DNA from: Anaerolineae bacterium
GTDB lineage: Bacteria > Chloroflexota > Anaerolineae > Promineifilales > Promineifilaceae
Reading direction: 5' to 3'
DNA: 34,944 bases
Assembly: GCA_007123775.1 (NCBI GenBank)
Contig: SLGK01000087.1
Location: 1 to 34,944 of the forward strand
Shown here: positions 34,209-34,944 of the stretch, piece after piece
Numbering within the stretch: the stretch's first letter is position 1
Layout: the number at the start of each line of letters is the position of its first letter
The notes under the pieces: model-generated
Seen by the model: the letters and a program-made list of their open reading frames with translations, nothing else
Databases searched by the model: none
Told to the model about the DNA's origin: nothing
Position numbers and translations under genes: made by a program

Positions 34209-34944
34209 ATGAACAAGGAAAGAATAAAAACAGGTTACGGCCGCTCTCATTGTCTTTGGCTGCTTTTCCTGGTCACTTTCCTCTTAGTGGCCCGCTCAAC
34301 GCCGGTCCACGATATAGCAGACGGTCCAACTGAGCCAACGCCGGCGTACATTGTGCAGGCCGGCGATCTGGCCACGGCCGTGGACGCCGTACAGGCGGTT
34401 GGTGGCGATGTGACGCATGAATTGGGTATTATCAACGCGGCCGGAGCCAGACTAACGGCGGCGCAAAAAGCGCAGCTAGAAGCCGACGAACGGGTGGTCC
34501 GCTTCTTTGCCGATAGCGCTGTCCATGTCAGTGCGCCTGGTGGGGGGAATGGCCCGGGTAAAATTGTGACCGTTGATCTGCCGGTAACGGCCGATAACGA
34601 ACTATGGTCCGGGCATCCGCATGGCAACTATGGTGATTGGGAAGGCATGGATATAGGCTCTTTCGGCCCAAGCCGTTCCCGAGGGCTACTGCGGGTTGAC
34701 CTTTCGGCCATCCCGCCCGACGCCCATATCATTAAAGCCGATCTTAACCTCTACGTAGTATGGGGCGACCGAGGCAGTGTCAACGTCCATCCTGTCACCA
34801 GCGACTGGGGCGAATACACGTCGACCTGGCACTCGATGGCTGAGGCTTACGACAGCAGCCAGCGCATCAGCTTTAATCCTCGCCACAACCACCGCTTCTA
34901 TTCCCTTAATCTCAAGCACTGGGTCCAGAGTTGGGTTGATGGCA
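34209..34944 (+). CDS. Third subtilisin-like protease paralogue, N-terminal part only
   Basis: The frame is open from ATG 34209 (GGAG eight bases upstream) to the window end, giving 245 codons. It has a signal peptide (HCLWLLFLVTFLLVA), then the same I9-like propeptide as its two neighbours (AYIVQAGDLATAVDAVQAVG, VTHELGIINAAGARL). A glycine-rich linker and a DNRLRE/CBM96-like module follow (LLRVDLSAIPPDAHIIKADL, WVQSWVDG), like the module in the first protease. The S8 catalytic domain is expected past the window edge but not seen. The gene starts 46 bases after the second protease stops, so the three probably form one operon. Confidence 0.88.
   Translation, partial: MNKERIKTGYGRSHCLWLLFLVTFLLVARSTPVHDIADGPTEPTPAYIVQAGDLATAVDAVQAVGGDVTHELGIINAAGARLTAAQKAQLEADERVVRFFADSAVHVSAPGGGNGPGKIVTVDLPVTADNELWSGHPHGNYGDWEGMDIGSFGPSRSRGLLRVDLSAIPPDAHIIKADLNLYVVWGDRGSVNVHPVTSDWGEYTSTWHSMAEAYDSSQRISFNPRHNHRFYSLNLKHWVQSWVDG

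Larger units (their letters stand above)
1867..34380. repeat. Dispersed highly iterated palindrome ACGGCCGT (often AACGGCCGTT)
   Basis: About 30 exact copies of the self-complementary octamer were found by manual scan of the window, against about one expected from base composition. Examples: 5086-5093, 5436-5443, 5806-5813, 7261-7268. Copies occur in genes and spacers. Within the GH42 gene they lie in all three reading frames, read as TAV (5806), NGR (5839) and RP (5437). This shows that the DNA word, not the peptide, is favoured. About a third extend to the full AACGGCCGTT. Confidence 0.85.

Overview
The window looks like chromosome from a GC-rich member of the Chloroflexota, probably Anaerolineae-like. 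This is an inference from three things: the mix of GH42/GH4 glycosidases, kinase-dense signalling clusters and secreted subtilases; a giant AAA/TPR regulator; and an extreme density of the palindrome ACGGCCGT. No rRNA, tRNA or other taxonomic marker is present, so the assignment is tentative.

Layout. (1) 1-3.8 kb is an accessory region. It starts with the 3' part of an IS91-type (Y2, HUH) transposase. Next comes what looks like a small integron-type cassette array with no integrase in view: attC-like sites at about 1028-1096, 2115-2225 and 3185-3280, plus a truncated copy near 2304-2381. The array carries a small unknown cassette gene and a toxin-antitoxin pair with a PIN-domain toxin. On the far side is an antitoxin-like gene on the minus strand, followed by only the last 27 codons of a VapC-like toxin. 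(2) 3.9-7.3 kb holds a cytoplasmic galactoside-utilisation pair: a GH42 beta-galactosidase and a GH4 NAD-dependent alpha-glycosidase. (3) 7.4-9.3 kb is a multi-spanning membrane protein of unknown function. (4) 9.4-15.8 kb has a membrane PAS histidine kinase, a small CheY/Rcp1-like receiver and a hybrid kinase with a receiver at each end. (5) 16.2-29.1 kb is a co-directional run of a PAS-GAF kinase, a GAF-GAF hybrid kinase, a receiver-kinase, an OmpR-type regulator and a 2250-residue protein. The last consists of two copies of a degenerate nucleotidyl-cyclase homology domain, an AAA ATPase and TPRs. (6) 29.2 kb to the end has three tandem secreted subtilisin-like proteases sharing one propeptide type. 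They differ in the non-catalytic module placed before the protease domain, and the two complete ones end in nine GFAWSG-type hexapeptide repeats.

Working picture (inference). The 9.4-29.1 kb block is a branched phosphorelay whose only recognisable DNA-binding output is the OmpR-type regulator at 21586-22332. The adjacent subtilase genes are a plausible but unproven target. The glycosidase pair is a separate catabolic unit. The 1-3.8 kb region is mobile or foreign DNA, of visibly lower GC in the cassette genes.
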